Source: Erwinia tasmaniensis Et1/99 (GTDB lineage Bacteria > Pseudomonadota > Gammaproteobacteria > Enterobacterales > Enterobacteriaceae). From it: DNA of 64,000 bases. The notes beneath the pieces were generated by a model. It worked only from the letters and a program-made list of their open reading frames with translations, ran no database searches and was not told where the DNA came from. The stretch is from NCBI RefSeq assembly GCF_000026185.1, contig NC_010694.1:2232001-2296000 (forward strand), given 5' to 3'. The position numbers and the translations under genes were made by a program. Positions 10,685 through 18,403 of this stretch are shown piece by piece; positions within the stretch are counted from its first letter, which is position 1; every line of letters begins with the position of its first letter.

Positions 10685-12079
10685 ATGCCAAAGAAAACTT
10701 ATAACCTGAATCAGGCCATCATTTTATTCATTCTTGCCATGATGCTGTCGACTATCGGCCTTGCATCACGTGACATTGCCTCGCTGTCGCTATTCTGGCC
10801 CTGTAATGCCGTATTTCTGGGATTACTAATCCGCTTTACCTCGCTGGATAAACCCGGCAACCTGCTGGTGCTCTTTTTCGGCATGTTATTTGCGGACCTC
10901 TGCTACGGCACCGAAATTGGAGTCGCTATTGGCCTCAACGTCGCCAATATCGTTTTTATTGCCACCGCGCGCTGGGTACTGCTCACCAGGCACTTCAACC
11001 GCACCCGCCCACGACGACTACAGGCTTTGCTGCACCTGTTTCCGGCATCGCTGTGCGGGGCGGCAGCCTGCGCGCTGGTTGGTGCCTTTATCAGTCGACA
11101 TTATTTTGATGACCAGCTGTTAAATGCCTGGTCCTCGTGGTTTTCAGAACAGATGTCGACCTCGATTCTGCTGCTGCCGCTGGTCATCAGCCTGCCGCGC
11201 CGCGACCAGCTCCCCCAGCTCATCGCGGTGCTGCGCGACAGCAGTATTCTTCCTCTGCTGACGCTACTCGTGACTATCGCCGGCGCGATCTGGCTCGGAG
11301 GAGGCGGTAGCCTGCTCTTTCCCCTGCCGGCATTACTCTGGTGCGCCATCAGTTATCCGCTGTTTATCACCTGCCTTCTGACCATGATGACCGGCATCAG
11401 TGAAATTATTTTGGTTGCCGGCAATGTACTCAGCATTCAGGGCAAAGGTTACCTGTTTCGCATCGACAGCCTGTCATCGGCCCGACTTGGCGTGGCGGCC
11501 ATGCTAATCAGCCCGCTGATTGTCAGCCTAAGTACCATCTCAAATAAAAAGCTGGTGGCGCGCATTACCCGACGTGCTGACTATGACTTTTTAACCGGCG
11601 CACTGACCCGCAGCGGTCTTTCAGCGAAACTGGATCTGCTGGTCACCGGACGCAACAGGCCGCCGTGTTTTTCTGGCGCAGCGCTGGTGATAGACATCGA
11701 CCGTTTTAAAGACATCAATGACACATGGGGTCACGCGGCAGGAGACTATGTACTGGCTAAAACCGCAGAATGTTTACGTGCGGCGTTACCGCAGTCGGCG
11801 TTGGTTTGTCGTATGGGCGGAGAAGAGTTTTTGATTTTGATCGAGGGGATTGCACAGCCACGCTCGTTGCTGCTGGCCAATCGATTACGACGACACGTTG
11901 AAAGAAACAAAGTTTTATTTAATGGCAATGACCTGAGCGTCACGGTCAGTATCGGCATTAGTGCACTGAACATCAGTAACGTGAATAGCCTTGACGAGTC
12001 GATTATGCGCGCCGATGAACAGCTCTACATCGCTAAAAGCAGCGGCCGTAATCAGGTAAGGCCGGAATTTGTCTTATAA
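10685..12079 (+). CDS. MASE1-domain diguanylate cyclase (GGDEF, active GGEEF site)
   Basis: A 464-residue membrane protein predicted to make the biofilm/motility messenger c-di-GMP. Residues ~8-285 form a MASE1 sensory domain with about eight hydrophobic helices. Residues ~298-455 form a GGDEF domain: DFLTGALTRSG, the metal/substrate segment VIDIDRFKDIND, and RMGGEEF with the catalytic GGEEF at 378-382. The allosteric RxxD I-site expected just upstream is absent (PQSA instead), so product inhibition at this site is not expected. The C-terminal ADEQLYIAKSSGRNQV is conserved. It resembles the Edc cyclases of Erwinia, but I cannot assign which one. It stands alone, convergent with the tailspike gene. 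Confidence 0.9.
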   Translation: MPKKTYNLNQAIILFILAMMLSTIGLASRDIASLSLFWPCNAVFLGLLIRFTSLDKPGNLLVLFFGMLFADLCYGTEIGVAIGLNVANIVFIATARWVLLTRHFNRTRPRRLQALLHLFPASLCGAAACALVGAFISRHYFDDQLLNAWSSWFSEQMSTSILLLPLVISLPRRDQLPQLIAVLRDSSILPLLTLLVTIAGAIWLGGGGSLLFPLPALLWCAISYPLFITCLLTMMTGISEIILVAGNVLSIQGKGYLFRIDSLSSARLGVAAMLISPLIVSLSTISNKKLVARITRRADYDFLTGALTRSGLSAKLDLLVTGRNRPPCFSGAALVIDIDRFKDINDTWGHAAGDYVLAKTAECLRAALPQSALVCRMGGEEFLILIEGIAQPRSLLLANRLRRHVERNKVLFNGNDLSVTVSIGISALNISNVNSLDESIMRADEQLYIAKSSGRNQVRPEFVL

Positions 12080-12325
12080 TAACGCCACTTCGTCGGCGTA
12101 CTGATGACCCTGCAGTGGATTGGCCCCGTATCCCGGCAGGCTGACTTCGACGAGTAAATTATAGCGGGGCCAGGACGCCCCGTAGAATGTCGAAAATACT
12201 GTGTATACCTCGACAGCGTTGCCCAAAATCAACGGGTGTTGTATTGAGTCGATCCTGAATCGATCCCAGACCTTCCATGCGCCTACTACGAGGCTTAAGC
12301 ATCGAGGTAGATTGAGCGTCTTCAA
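12074..12325 (-). CDS. Small ORF just downstream of the tailspike gene, function unknown
   Basis: An 83-residue frame starting at a TTG 35 bases past the tailspike stop, overlapping the last 6 bases of the GGDEF gene on the other strand. The sequence is mixed and not low-complexity (VVGAWKVWDRF, VEVYTVFSTFYGASWPRYN, LPGYGANPLQGHQY). The frame stays open upstream of the TTG for about 20 more codons, in a different phase from the tailspike. It could be a small companion gene, the shifted remains of a longer tailspike C-terminus, or chance. I do not recognise the family and saw no strong ribosome site. Confidence 0.3.
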   Translation of the reverse strand: MKTLNLPRCLSLVVGAWKVWDRFRIDSIQHPLILGNAVEVYTVFSTFYGASWPRYNLLVEVSLPGYGANPLQGHQYADEVALL

Positions 12326-12360
12326 ATCACCAATGATCGAACCACAACCTTGAATTTGCT

Positions 12361-14109
12361 TTAATAATAGGCAATTTTCCTGTCTGTTCCGTTAATATTC
12401 ACCGTCATATAGCCGCTGGGCGTCAGATCGGTCGGCACATTTGCCGTAGCGGTGGCTATTGTCAATACCCCTTCCTCATTCGCCCCTACCCCTGCCAGGC
12501 CATTATGAAAACTTATACGCGCGGCCGGAGATACCGTTCCAATGGTGTTAAGATCCTCAACCTCATCCAGATCGGGGGTAAATAATGAACAGACGCCAGA
12601 CTCAAAGCGTGTTGGCCCGGTGGATGACAGGTTAAACAAGGTATCGCCACTATTGGCCTTCAATTTTATCCAAATTTCAGATGTGGTCGTTCCAATACGG
12701 TTGTATTTAATGTCGAGTACCGCCGGTAATCCGTAATGGCGGATGTCGCCGTAAATCGCCTTAGCGCAGCGTGAAATCGCGAGAAAGCTGGTGCCTGAAG
12801 AGATTGCCGTGACCGGATTGCCGGCAATTCCGCTTATTTCTTCATTGGTCAGTTTGCCTGTCATCTCAACAATCCACTGCTGATTTTCTTTCGGCATAAA
12901 AACTTTGCCCAGTTTGTACCACTTATCGCTGGCAGAACTGTTGGTTATTCTGTAGCCGCTGTGCCAGCCCACCCGTAAGGTGCCCGTCATCTGCGTGCCA
13001 AAACTTTCATCCCGACGCCAGCCGGTTTCAAAGCCGGACAGCCAGCGATCGGCGGTGCTGTTCACGCTGACCGAACCGCCCGATTGAAGATTGAGTTGAC
13101 GGATCTGTACGCGTGCATTGTCGAGGATCAGCGGATTATCACAATCTTCCAGACTCAGCGCTTCCATCAGCCACTGGCCATTATTCAGGTCGCCGGGAAA
13201 ACGGGTGTGTTCTATCCAGACATTACGCAGAATCCCCTGAGTGACACGCGGCATCATCAAGGTCGCATCTGCGTAGCCATGCTGAAAGTTTGCATTCGAC
13301 AATTCTATCGCCGTTGAATGATCCCATACGCCGTTTGCGCTGCCAGACCAGCCGACGTCGAAAATCCGCCCGTAGGTGTTATTGGTATAAATCCGGTCAA
13401 AGCAGGTATCAAAAGTATCAAGTAATTTAAATACCGTGCCACCGTTGTTCTGTGCACGAAAACAGCTGACCTGAACGACCTCTCCTGCAGTGGTGATATT
13501 TTCAAAAAAAGGTTGTTGGTTGCTGCACATTTCGGCCGATATTGCCCCCTGGTGAGTGACAACATCGGCACTGGCGCGGCCGTCCCAGCTCATTCCTTTA
13601 ATGACCACGCGTCTGGCCTGAACCTTGAATACGGGTTTGGTCGACATGTCGGAGACAATGGTCGTACGCGGTATCACGCCCTGTGGATCGTCGTCACCGT
13701 AAAGATAGAACAGCCGCATTTCACTGGCAGAGACATCGACGGGGTGAATTAGAAAATGACCGGCGGGGAATCGGACCCCGATACTTTTATCCTTAGCATT
13801 GACGCCTAACGCCCAGTCCAACATTAATTTACATGCCGGACTGTCATCGGTGAGGGCGTCACCTCTCGCGCCAAAGTGGAAGATGTTCAGTTCTTCTACG
13901 CTATGACTCACGCGCTTCCAGTAAAATCCCTCCCCCACGGCCAGCGTACCGCCGTCATCTACCGGCAGCACGGTTGCGGTAAATCCAACAAAATCACCCC
14001 CGCCACGAAGGCCGGGATCCTCTTCGTAATAACTTGCTAAACGCGCTATTTCACCAGACTTAGTCGGTTCGGTGAGGCGCAGTTCAGCAAAAGAGTTAAC
14101 TTGGATCAT
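12361..14109 (-). CDS. Phage-tailspike-like beta-helix protein, putative exopolysaccharide depolymerase (AmsF/WceF-like)
   Basis: A 582-residue protein with the layout of a podovirus-type tailspike. It has a short N-terminal module (SFAELRLTEPTKSGEIARLASY...GGGDFVGF, ~6-45) of the kind on Enterobacteria tailspikes, then a pectate-lyase-like opening FHFGARGDALTDDSPACKLML (~78-98). A long right-handed beta-helix follows (~100-400), then a beta-rich C-terminal part. Similar proteins occur in Erwinia/Pantoea EPS clusters (AmsF, WceF); WceF is reported to cleave stewartan. There is no signal peptide, as in true tailspikes, and no other tail genes nearby. GGAGG precedes the ATG by 6 bases. Substrate and export are inferred or unknown. 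Confidence 0.75.
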   Translation of the reverse strand: MIQVNSFAELRLTEPTKSGEIARLASYYEEDPGLRGGGDFVGFTATVLPVDDGGTLAVGEGFYWKRVSHSVEELNIFHFGARGDALTDDSPACKLMLDWALGVNAKDKSIGVRFPAGHFLIHPVDVSASEMRLFYLYGDDDPQGVIPRTTIVSDMSTKPVFKVQARRVVIKGMSWDGRASADVVTHQGAISAEMCSNQQPFFENITTAGEVVQVSCFRAQNNGGTVFKLLDTFDTCFDRIYTNNTYGRIFDVGWSGSANGVWDHSTAIELSNANFQHGYADATLMMPRVTQGILRNVWIEHTRFPGDLNNGQWLMEALSLEDCDNPLILDNARVQIRQLNLQSGGSVSVNSTADRWLSGFETGWRRDESFGTQMTGTLRVGWHSGYRITNSSASDKWYKLGKVFMPKENQQWIVEMTGKLTNEEISGIAGNPVTAISSGTSFLAISRCAKAIYGDIRHYGLPAVLDIKYNRIGTTTSEIWIKLKANSGDTLFNLSSTGPTRFESGVCSLFTPDLDEVEDLNTIGTVSPAARISFHNGLAGVGANEEGVLTIATATANVPTDLTPSGYMTVNINGTDRKIAYY

Positions 14110-14558
14110 AATAACCTCCAGGACATTGCACGGCTGTGCAGCGCCTTATTCAGGATAAACGAGAAGAGTTAGGTTAATTGAGCTTTAAAGAGTGGTATGG
14201 CAGTTTATGCTGTGCACTTATCCATGAAGCCTCTCTATAACCAAACAAGACGTTGTAATTCCACGGCACCGCACGCACATCAAAAAAATCGACATCTATC
14301 TACCACTCCAAATAACCTGCGTAATTTCTAATACAAATACGACGTCTTACTATTGCGTACGTTTGCATCGATACCCCGACGAACTCCTTTTCTTACCGTA
14401 AGGCTGTGAGCACCCTAAAAAATAATTAATAAAATTAAGGCACGCGCCGGGATGTTAGAAATCGATACTAATAGCGTATAACGGAAATTGCGTACGCAAC
14501 GGTCAACGAAACGAATAATCGATAAATTAACGTATGATATGTTGATAAGAAGAATTAA
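14110..14558 (-). promoter_or_regulatory. 449-base leader between antiterminator Q gene and tailspike gene
   Basis: No ORF of note. On the minus strand a TTGACC -35-like hexamer is followed after 19 bases by TTATAC, and the spacer contains the perfect 12-bp palindrome TTGCGTACGCAA (14488-14499). The core ATTGCGTACG recurs at 14352-14361. A 19-base spacer with an embedded palindrome is typical of promoters needing an activator that twists DNA. In lambdoid phages the stretch after Q holds the late promoter and Q-utilisation site, so this may be a relic of one. Confidence 0.4.
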
Positions 14559-14930
14559 CTACGCAAGGTTTTCACATTCAAGCTCACTCTCCAAAGCGGT
14601 CAACACTCCGCAGATAAAGCCTTCCGCCGTCTGGATCTTTCTGCGAATACTCCCGTCCGCGCAGCGTCGTCGCCGGGCTATGGAGCGCAGAGAAATCTGA
14701 TAGAGATAGTGAGCAACCAAAATATCATGCTGCTCTTTAGATACTTTCGCCAACCGGCTAATGCAGCTATCAATGATAATGCCATCATCATCACTGCACT
14801 GAAGCCTGCTGCTGGCATGGTGGGTAATTAATCCTCTGAAACCTGACGCCACGGGGGCATATCCCAGCCTGCGTTCACCCAATGCAGCCCATCCCCCCCA
14901 TCGTCTTAATAATAGTTTGATGTCTCGCAT
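14559..14930 (-). CDS. Orphan phage antitermination protein Q-like
   Basis: A 123-residue protein matching the short Q class of lambdoid phage antiterminators (Phage_antitermQ). It begins MRDIKLLLRRWGGWAA, has the mid-segment GFRGLITHHASSRLQCSDDDGIIIDSCISRL, then a C-terminal HTH-like part (LRSIARRRRCADGSIRRKIQTAEGFICGVLTALE). Such proteins let RNA polymerase read through terminators at the phage late promoter. No holin, lysozyme, terminase or integrase lies next to it; the next gene downstream on the same strand is the tailspike, 449 bases on. It has AAGGAG about 7 bases before the ATG and looks intact. Confidence 0.8.
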   Translation of the reverse strand: MRDIKLLLRRWGGWAALGERRLGYAPVASGFRGLITHHASSRLQCSDDDGIIIDSCISRLAKVSKEQHDILVAHYLYQISLRSIARRRRCADGSIRRKIQTAEGFICGVLTALESELECENLA

Positions 14931-15625
14931 AGGTAGCTCCTTGCTAAATTTAGATGCAACGCCAACGCCGCTGGCAGGCCAAAGACGAAGTCGTTGCCGT
15001 AGGCCGTACGATCTCCAGTGAATAACTGGATCTACTGATAGCTGGCAGAATAAAAAGGATTACTCTTTGCCAGTAAGCGTCAGATCGGTGCTTAAAAAGG
15101 CTGACTGGTATCTGAATCTATTATTATATGTCCATCCCTCATGACGCCGGATATTTCATCTGCGCACGCGCTTTAATTTTCCCTGTATAACACCACGCAA
15201 TAGTTAAATCTATAGATACTATTACTTATAGCAAAAAGTATTATTTATTTTTTAATAGCGAGATCATAAAAATGACTGATATTGAGAAAGGCATAAATCA
15301 TTCCCTTATTGATAGCCGGGAAATCTCATCTGGACATCAGACAGATACTACTAAGAAAAATTAAGGAGCACTTGCATTTAGACTTTTATAGCGAAAAAGA
15401 CGCACCGATAGAGGGATGAGTGGACGAGTTCAGTCAAAATGCGCTGAAGAGTACGGCAAGACTGAAGAAGATCCTGTAGGTTCGATGATCAATAATAATT
15501 AAATGGTCAATACATGCCGAGATGTCACGAGGGGATCAATATAATTGATTGTATTTAGAGGCTAATTTGATTCATATCATGGTATGGAAGCGTTAAAACA
15601 GGCCACGATGTGCGGCCTGTCGGGT
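14931..15625. other. 695-base AT-rich accessory spacer
   Basis: AT-rich DNA upstream of the Q gene with only very short frames; one of 30 codons starts at 15272. No recognisable protein, tRNA or repeat was found. The composition differs visibly from the flanking core genes, as expected for decayed phage or other acquired DNA. Confidence 0.5.
15594..15620 (-). terminator. Terminator for the 90-residue ORF
   Basis: Read on the minus strand, a 7-bp stem ACAGGCC/GGCCTGT (15598-15604 and 15614-15620) with a 9-base loop is followed by TTTT. It starts 6 bases after the stop of the small gene at 15626, which supports that gene being expressed. Confidence 0.65.
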
Positions 15626-15898
15626 TTAACAATCACTTTTGCTGTCAAGCTCATCACTTTGCATAGACTCAATAAACTCACGTTGTTCGGTAGTCAGATC
15701 CCAGTCATCCAGATTGGGCACTTCCACCCTTCTGTCTTCCTCGACATCTTTTTGAGAAGATGAGGGGTTGTCGGTCATATTGTTAGCAAATTTTATTTTT
15801 TTATCCATAAACTCTGTTAATGAACATGAGTCAGAAAGAGAGTTCAACTCGCGCGCACATTCCCGGTACAACTCTCTGAACGTTTCTCTCGCTGACAC
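15626..15898 (-). CDS. Small acidic hypothetical protein
   Basis: A 90-residue frame with a GTG start preceded by AGGGAG at a good distance and followed by a hairpin terminator, so it looks like a real transcription unit. The protein is acidic and hydrophilic with no membrane segment; the second half is rich in Asp/Glu (KDVEEDRRVEVPNLDDWDL, EQREFIESMQSDELD). An internal Met31 is an alternative start. No family is recognised. Its setting between cheV and phage remnants suggests acquired DNA. Confidence 0.5.
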   Translation of the reverse strand: MSARETFRELYRECARELNSLSDSCSLTEFMDKKIKFANNMTDNPSSSQKDVEEDRRVEVPNLDDWDLTTEQREFIESMQSDELDSKSDC

Positions 15899-16066
15899 GT
15901 TCCAGTCTCCCTGTTAGAAATGACAAATTATATTTTAGGTTTTTTTTGCACAGAAATAAGTTAATTATTCTAATATTTAATAAACTAATGAAACAGAGCG
16001 CTCTTTATAAGACTCTGATAGTAAAAAATGCAGCAAAGCGCCTGAGGGATCGTCGCGCAGCGGCTT

Positions 16067-17023
16067 TTATAGCTCTGCGTCTTCCAGAACCTTAGAAATG
16101 ACCGCAGAGAGCTGCTTTATTTCAAACTTTGCCACATAGCCGTTGGCTCCAACTTTACGCACGTGGTCTTCGTTGGCACTGCCGGAGAGTGAAGAGTGGA
16201 TCACTACTGGAATATTTTTAAGATTCGGGTCGCTTTTAATATTACGCGTCAGGGTGAAACCATCCATTTCTGGCATTTCAAGATCGGTTAATATTAAGCC
16301 GATTTTGTCATGGATAGAAACCCCTTCGGCCTGCGCTTCCTGATACATCTGCTTGATTTTCACCCATGCTTCCAGACCCGTGTTATACATCATCGCTGGG
16401 ATGCCCATCGCTTTCAGCCCTTGCTCAAGCATCTGGCGAGCGACTTTAGAATCCTCAGCAACAATCGCTACTGCATTAGCACGCAGTCTGAACGACTTCG
16501 CATCAATGTCGCCCTCCTTCACTTCCCGCACTGAAGGAATGATGTCGTGCAGGATCTGCTCAACATCCAGCACCATTGCCATTTTATTCTGATTATCCAG
16601 GCAGGCAATGCTGGTGATATTACGCGTACTGACACCCGATTCAGCGGCTCGCACCTGGTTCCAGTCCAGCCTGACAATGTCTTCTACCGACTCAACGGCA
16701 AACGCCTGGGTACTGCGCGCGTATTCGGTGACCAGTAACAAGTTTAGCCCGGTCTCTGGGGTACAACCCGCAACGGCCGGCAGGTCGATGACGGGGATCA
16801 GCTGACCGCGAATATTAGCCATGCCGAGCAAAGGAGACTTCATTCCGGCAGCGCGGGTTATGTTTGTCATCGGCACGATTTCGCGCAGTTTAAACACGTT
16901 TATGCCGAATAATTCAGGCTGTTCATCCTGATAAGCGGCCCCCAGACGGAACAACAATAGTTCAAATTTGTTCGATAATGCGAGATTCGCTCTCTCATCA
17001 ATCTCTTTCTGAAAGTTATCCAT
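16067..17023 (-). CDS. cheV: Chemotaxis coupling/response-regulator protein CheV
   Basis: CheV couples chemoreceptors to CheA and carries its own receiver domain, probably a phosphate sink for adaptation. Its 318 residues contain a CheW-like domain (~17-165: LLLFRLG, YGIN-type FGINVFKLREIV, NIRGQLIPVIDL) and a receiver (~185-312) with acidic ED (190-191), phospho-acceptor Asp247 in LILTDLEMPEMDGF and Lys299. The frame is open upstream to 17104, but MDNFQKEIDER at 17023 matches the family start. It is present in Salmonella and Erwinia but absent from E. coli K-12. A sigma-28 promoter lies just upstream. Confidence 0.95.
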   Translation of the reverse strand: MDNFQKEIDERANLALSNKFELLLFRLGAAYQDEQPELFGINVFKLREIVPMTNITRAAGMKSPLLGMANIRGQLIPVIDLPAVAGCTPETGLNLLLVTEYARSTQAFAVESVEDIVRLDWNQVRAAESGVSTRNITSIACLDNQNKMAMVLDVEQILHDIIPSVREVKEGDIDAKSFRLRANAVAIVAEDSKVARQMLEQGLKAMGIPAMMYNTGLEAWVKIKQMYQEAQAEGVSIHDKIGLILTDLEMPEMDGFTLTRNIKSDPNLKNIPVVIHSSLSGSANEDHVRKVGANGYVAKFEIKQLSAVISKVLEDAEL

Positions 17024-17094
17024 GTCTACCCCAAGTCTATTGTTCATTATTGTCCACTGACGCGGCGCAACGCTATCAGGCATCGTTTTCGTTG

Positions 17095-17121
17095 TTATCG
17101 GCAATAGTGAGAAAAAATACA
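17095..17121 (-). promoter_or_regulatory. Sigma-28 (FliA) promoter of cheV
   Basis: On the minus strand a perfect -10 GCCGATAA (17095-17102) is preceded by 11 bases and the -35-like TGTATTTT (17114-17121; consensus TAAAGTTT, 5 of 8). It is 72 bases upstream of the cheV start. Class 3 control by FliA fits a chemotaxis gene. Confidence 0.7.
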
Positions 17122-17386
17122 GGGGGGATTTGACAGGATCGGTTAATCAGGCAGAGATAAAACCAGAGAAAAGCTCTCTCCTTCTGGCTTTCAAACTCCG
17201 GCAGTCAAAATGTTATCACTGTTCGAAACAGAAGATCTCTCCTGCGAGGCAGGCAATAGAAACAGATGGTGATTCGCTCACTCTTTTATACGGACCCATC
17301 CGGGTGGCAACAAGGCCCTGTCCAGACGGCGAGCAATTATGTTATGGCTTATTGTGATGTTAGTTTCCCAGGCGTTGGTCATTCGC

Positions 17387-17524
17387 TTACCGCTGTGGTT
17401 GTGGCCAACTGTGATCCCAACCAAAGGCTGACAGCACCCCGGAGCTGACTAAATAAACGCCAGCGGCCAGAATGAGTAAAACGACAAATAATTCAATATA
17501 ATTAATAACTTTAGGGTTTATCAT
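17387..17524 (-). CDS. Small single-pass membrane protein (45 residues), unknown
   Basis: A frame too short for usual gene finders: ATG at 17522-17524, TAA at 17387-17389, with GAGGTG 6 bases before the ATG. The peptide opens MINPKVINYIE, continues with one strongly hydrophobic segment (LFVVLLILAAGVYLVSSGVL, ~12-31) and ends in a short polar tail rich in Trp, Pro and Gln (WDHSWPQPQR). That architecture and ribosome site suggest a genuine small membrane protein. No family recognised. Confidence 0.55.
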   Translation of the reverse strand: MINPKVINYIELFVVLLILAAGVYLVSSGVLSAFGWDHSWPQPQR

Positions 17525-17650
17525 AGGTGACACCTCGCATCTTGTTTTGGTAATAACCTAATGAAAACTTAGAACGTTACCGGTAAACTTGCAATATAAA
17601 CCGTGAAGAAACCCCATAAAAAATATTAATCAACATTACGGACATGCATC

Positions 17651-17914
17651 ATGCACCTGTTTAAAAACTATACCCCCCCTTCACCTGATGACCTGACCTT
17701 GCTTAAGGAGTCGCTAAAGCACACCGGACGCGAAATGGCGGATTTAGCCGGAGTGGCCAGCAATTCACAATAGCGCAAATATACCGGAGGGGTATCACCC
17801 CGCGCTATGTCTCCCCATATGCTGTTTTTTATCGCGGCTCAACTCGCGCTTAATGAGGATGATCTACGGCGCGTGATCGCCAAAATGATGGAAATTGGCG
17901 CGGTCGTGGCGTGA
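17651..17914 (+). pseudogene. XRE-like small DNA-binding protein, interrupted by one amber codon
   Basis: An 87-codon frame opening MHLFKNYTPPSPDD, then an HTH-like stretch LLKESLKHTGREMADLAGVA. Codon 41 (17771-17773) is TAG; the same frame resumes at once with RKYTGG and runs to MLFFIAAQLALNEDDLRRV and a TGA. Intact relatives, common on mobile DNA in gamma-proteobacteria, have W at this place (QWRKYTGG), so the lesion is TGG to TAG. The rest shows no frameshift, so inactivation is recent or the stop is read through. No strong ribosome site is visible. Family assignment is from memory of the motif. Confidence 0.65.
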
Positions 17915-18403
17915 TATTGCTGAGTGCGATGCGCACAGCAGGGTGAGTCTGTCTGAATACCTGTCGATGAGGATGGAACGATTATGCGGGATACGGGATG
18001 CCCTTACCCTCTTCTTCTTCCTGTGGTTAGCGCCTTAAGGTTGTAGGAAACGGCCAGAGAGGTCGCGCAAAAACTCGCCGTGGTAGCGAGCAGAAACTGG
18101 GGTAGCGGCATACCATCCCTTGCGCCACCCCGTATTATGGTTTTCTGTGCAACCTGGCGAAAAATAACAGCAGAAGTTCCGTCATTAGTGTGCAAAGGGA
18201 TAGGTCTCGCTGCGTGATAGTTAACTCACGGGGCAAAGATATCCATCATGCTCGACCGGATAGAAATCACAAGATGACAGAGGTCAGGATGGAGCGCCAT
18301 AGAGCAGAGAGGAGGATAAAGTGTTAAGCCGCTTTGCCCCGCTGATGCCCCACAACGGAAGCGTGCAGGGTAAGGTTAATCTTAACTTATAATATTAAAA
18401 AAA
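17915..18403. other. 489-base spacer before fliE
   Basis: No gene supported. A 63-codon minus frame (18004-18195) has no recognisable motif. It lies between the amber-broken XRE gene and the 3' end of fliE and probably represents decayed accessory DNA. Confidence 0.4.

Noticed and set aside
15160..15260. CCACGCA string resembling the -10 half of an hrp box
   Set aside because: No GGAAC element at the required distance upstream, so no type III secretion promoter is supported.
15272..15364. 30-codon plus-strand frame beginning MTDIEKGINHS
   Set aside because: Weak ribosome site, very short, no family; could be a gene remnant but cannot be supported.
17130..17357. 75-codon plus frame upstream of cheV
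   Set aside because: It runs opposite to the cheV promoter region, has no motif and no start signal.
18004..18195. 63-codon minus frame near fliE
   Set aside because: No motif or conserved context; likely chance.
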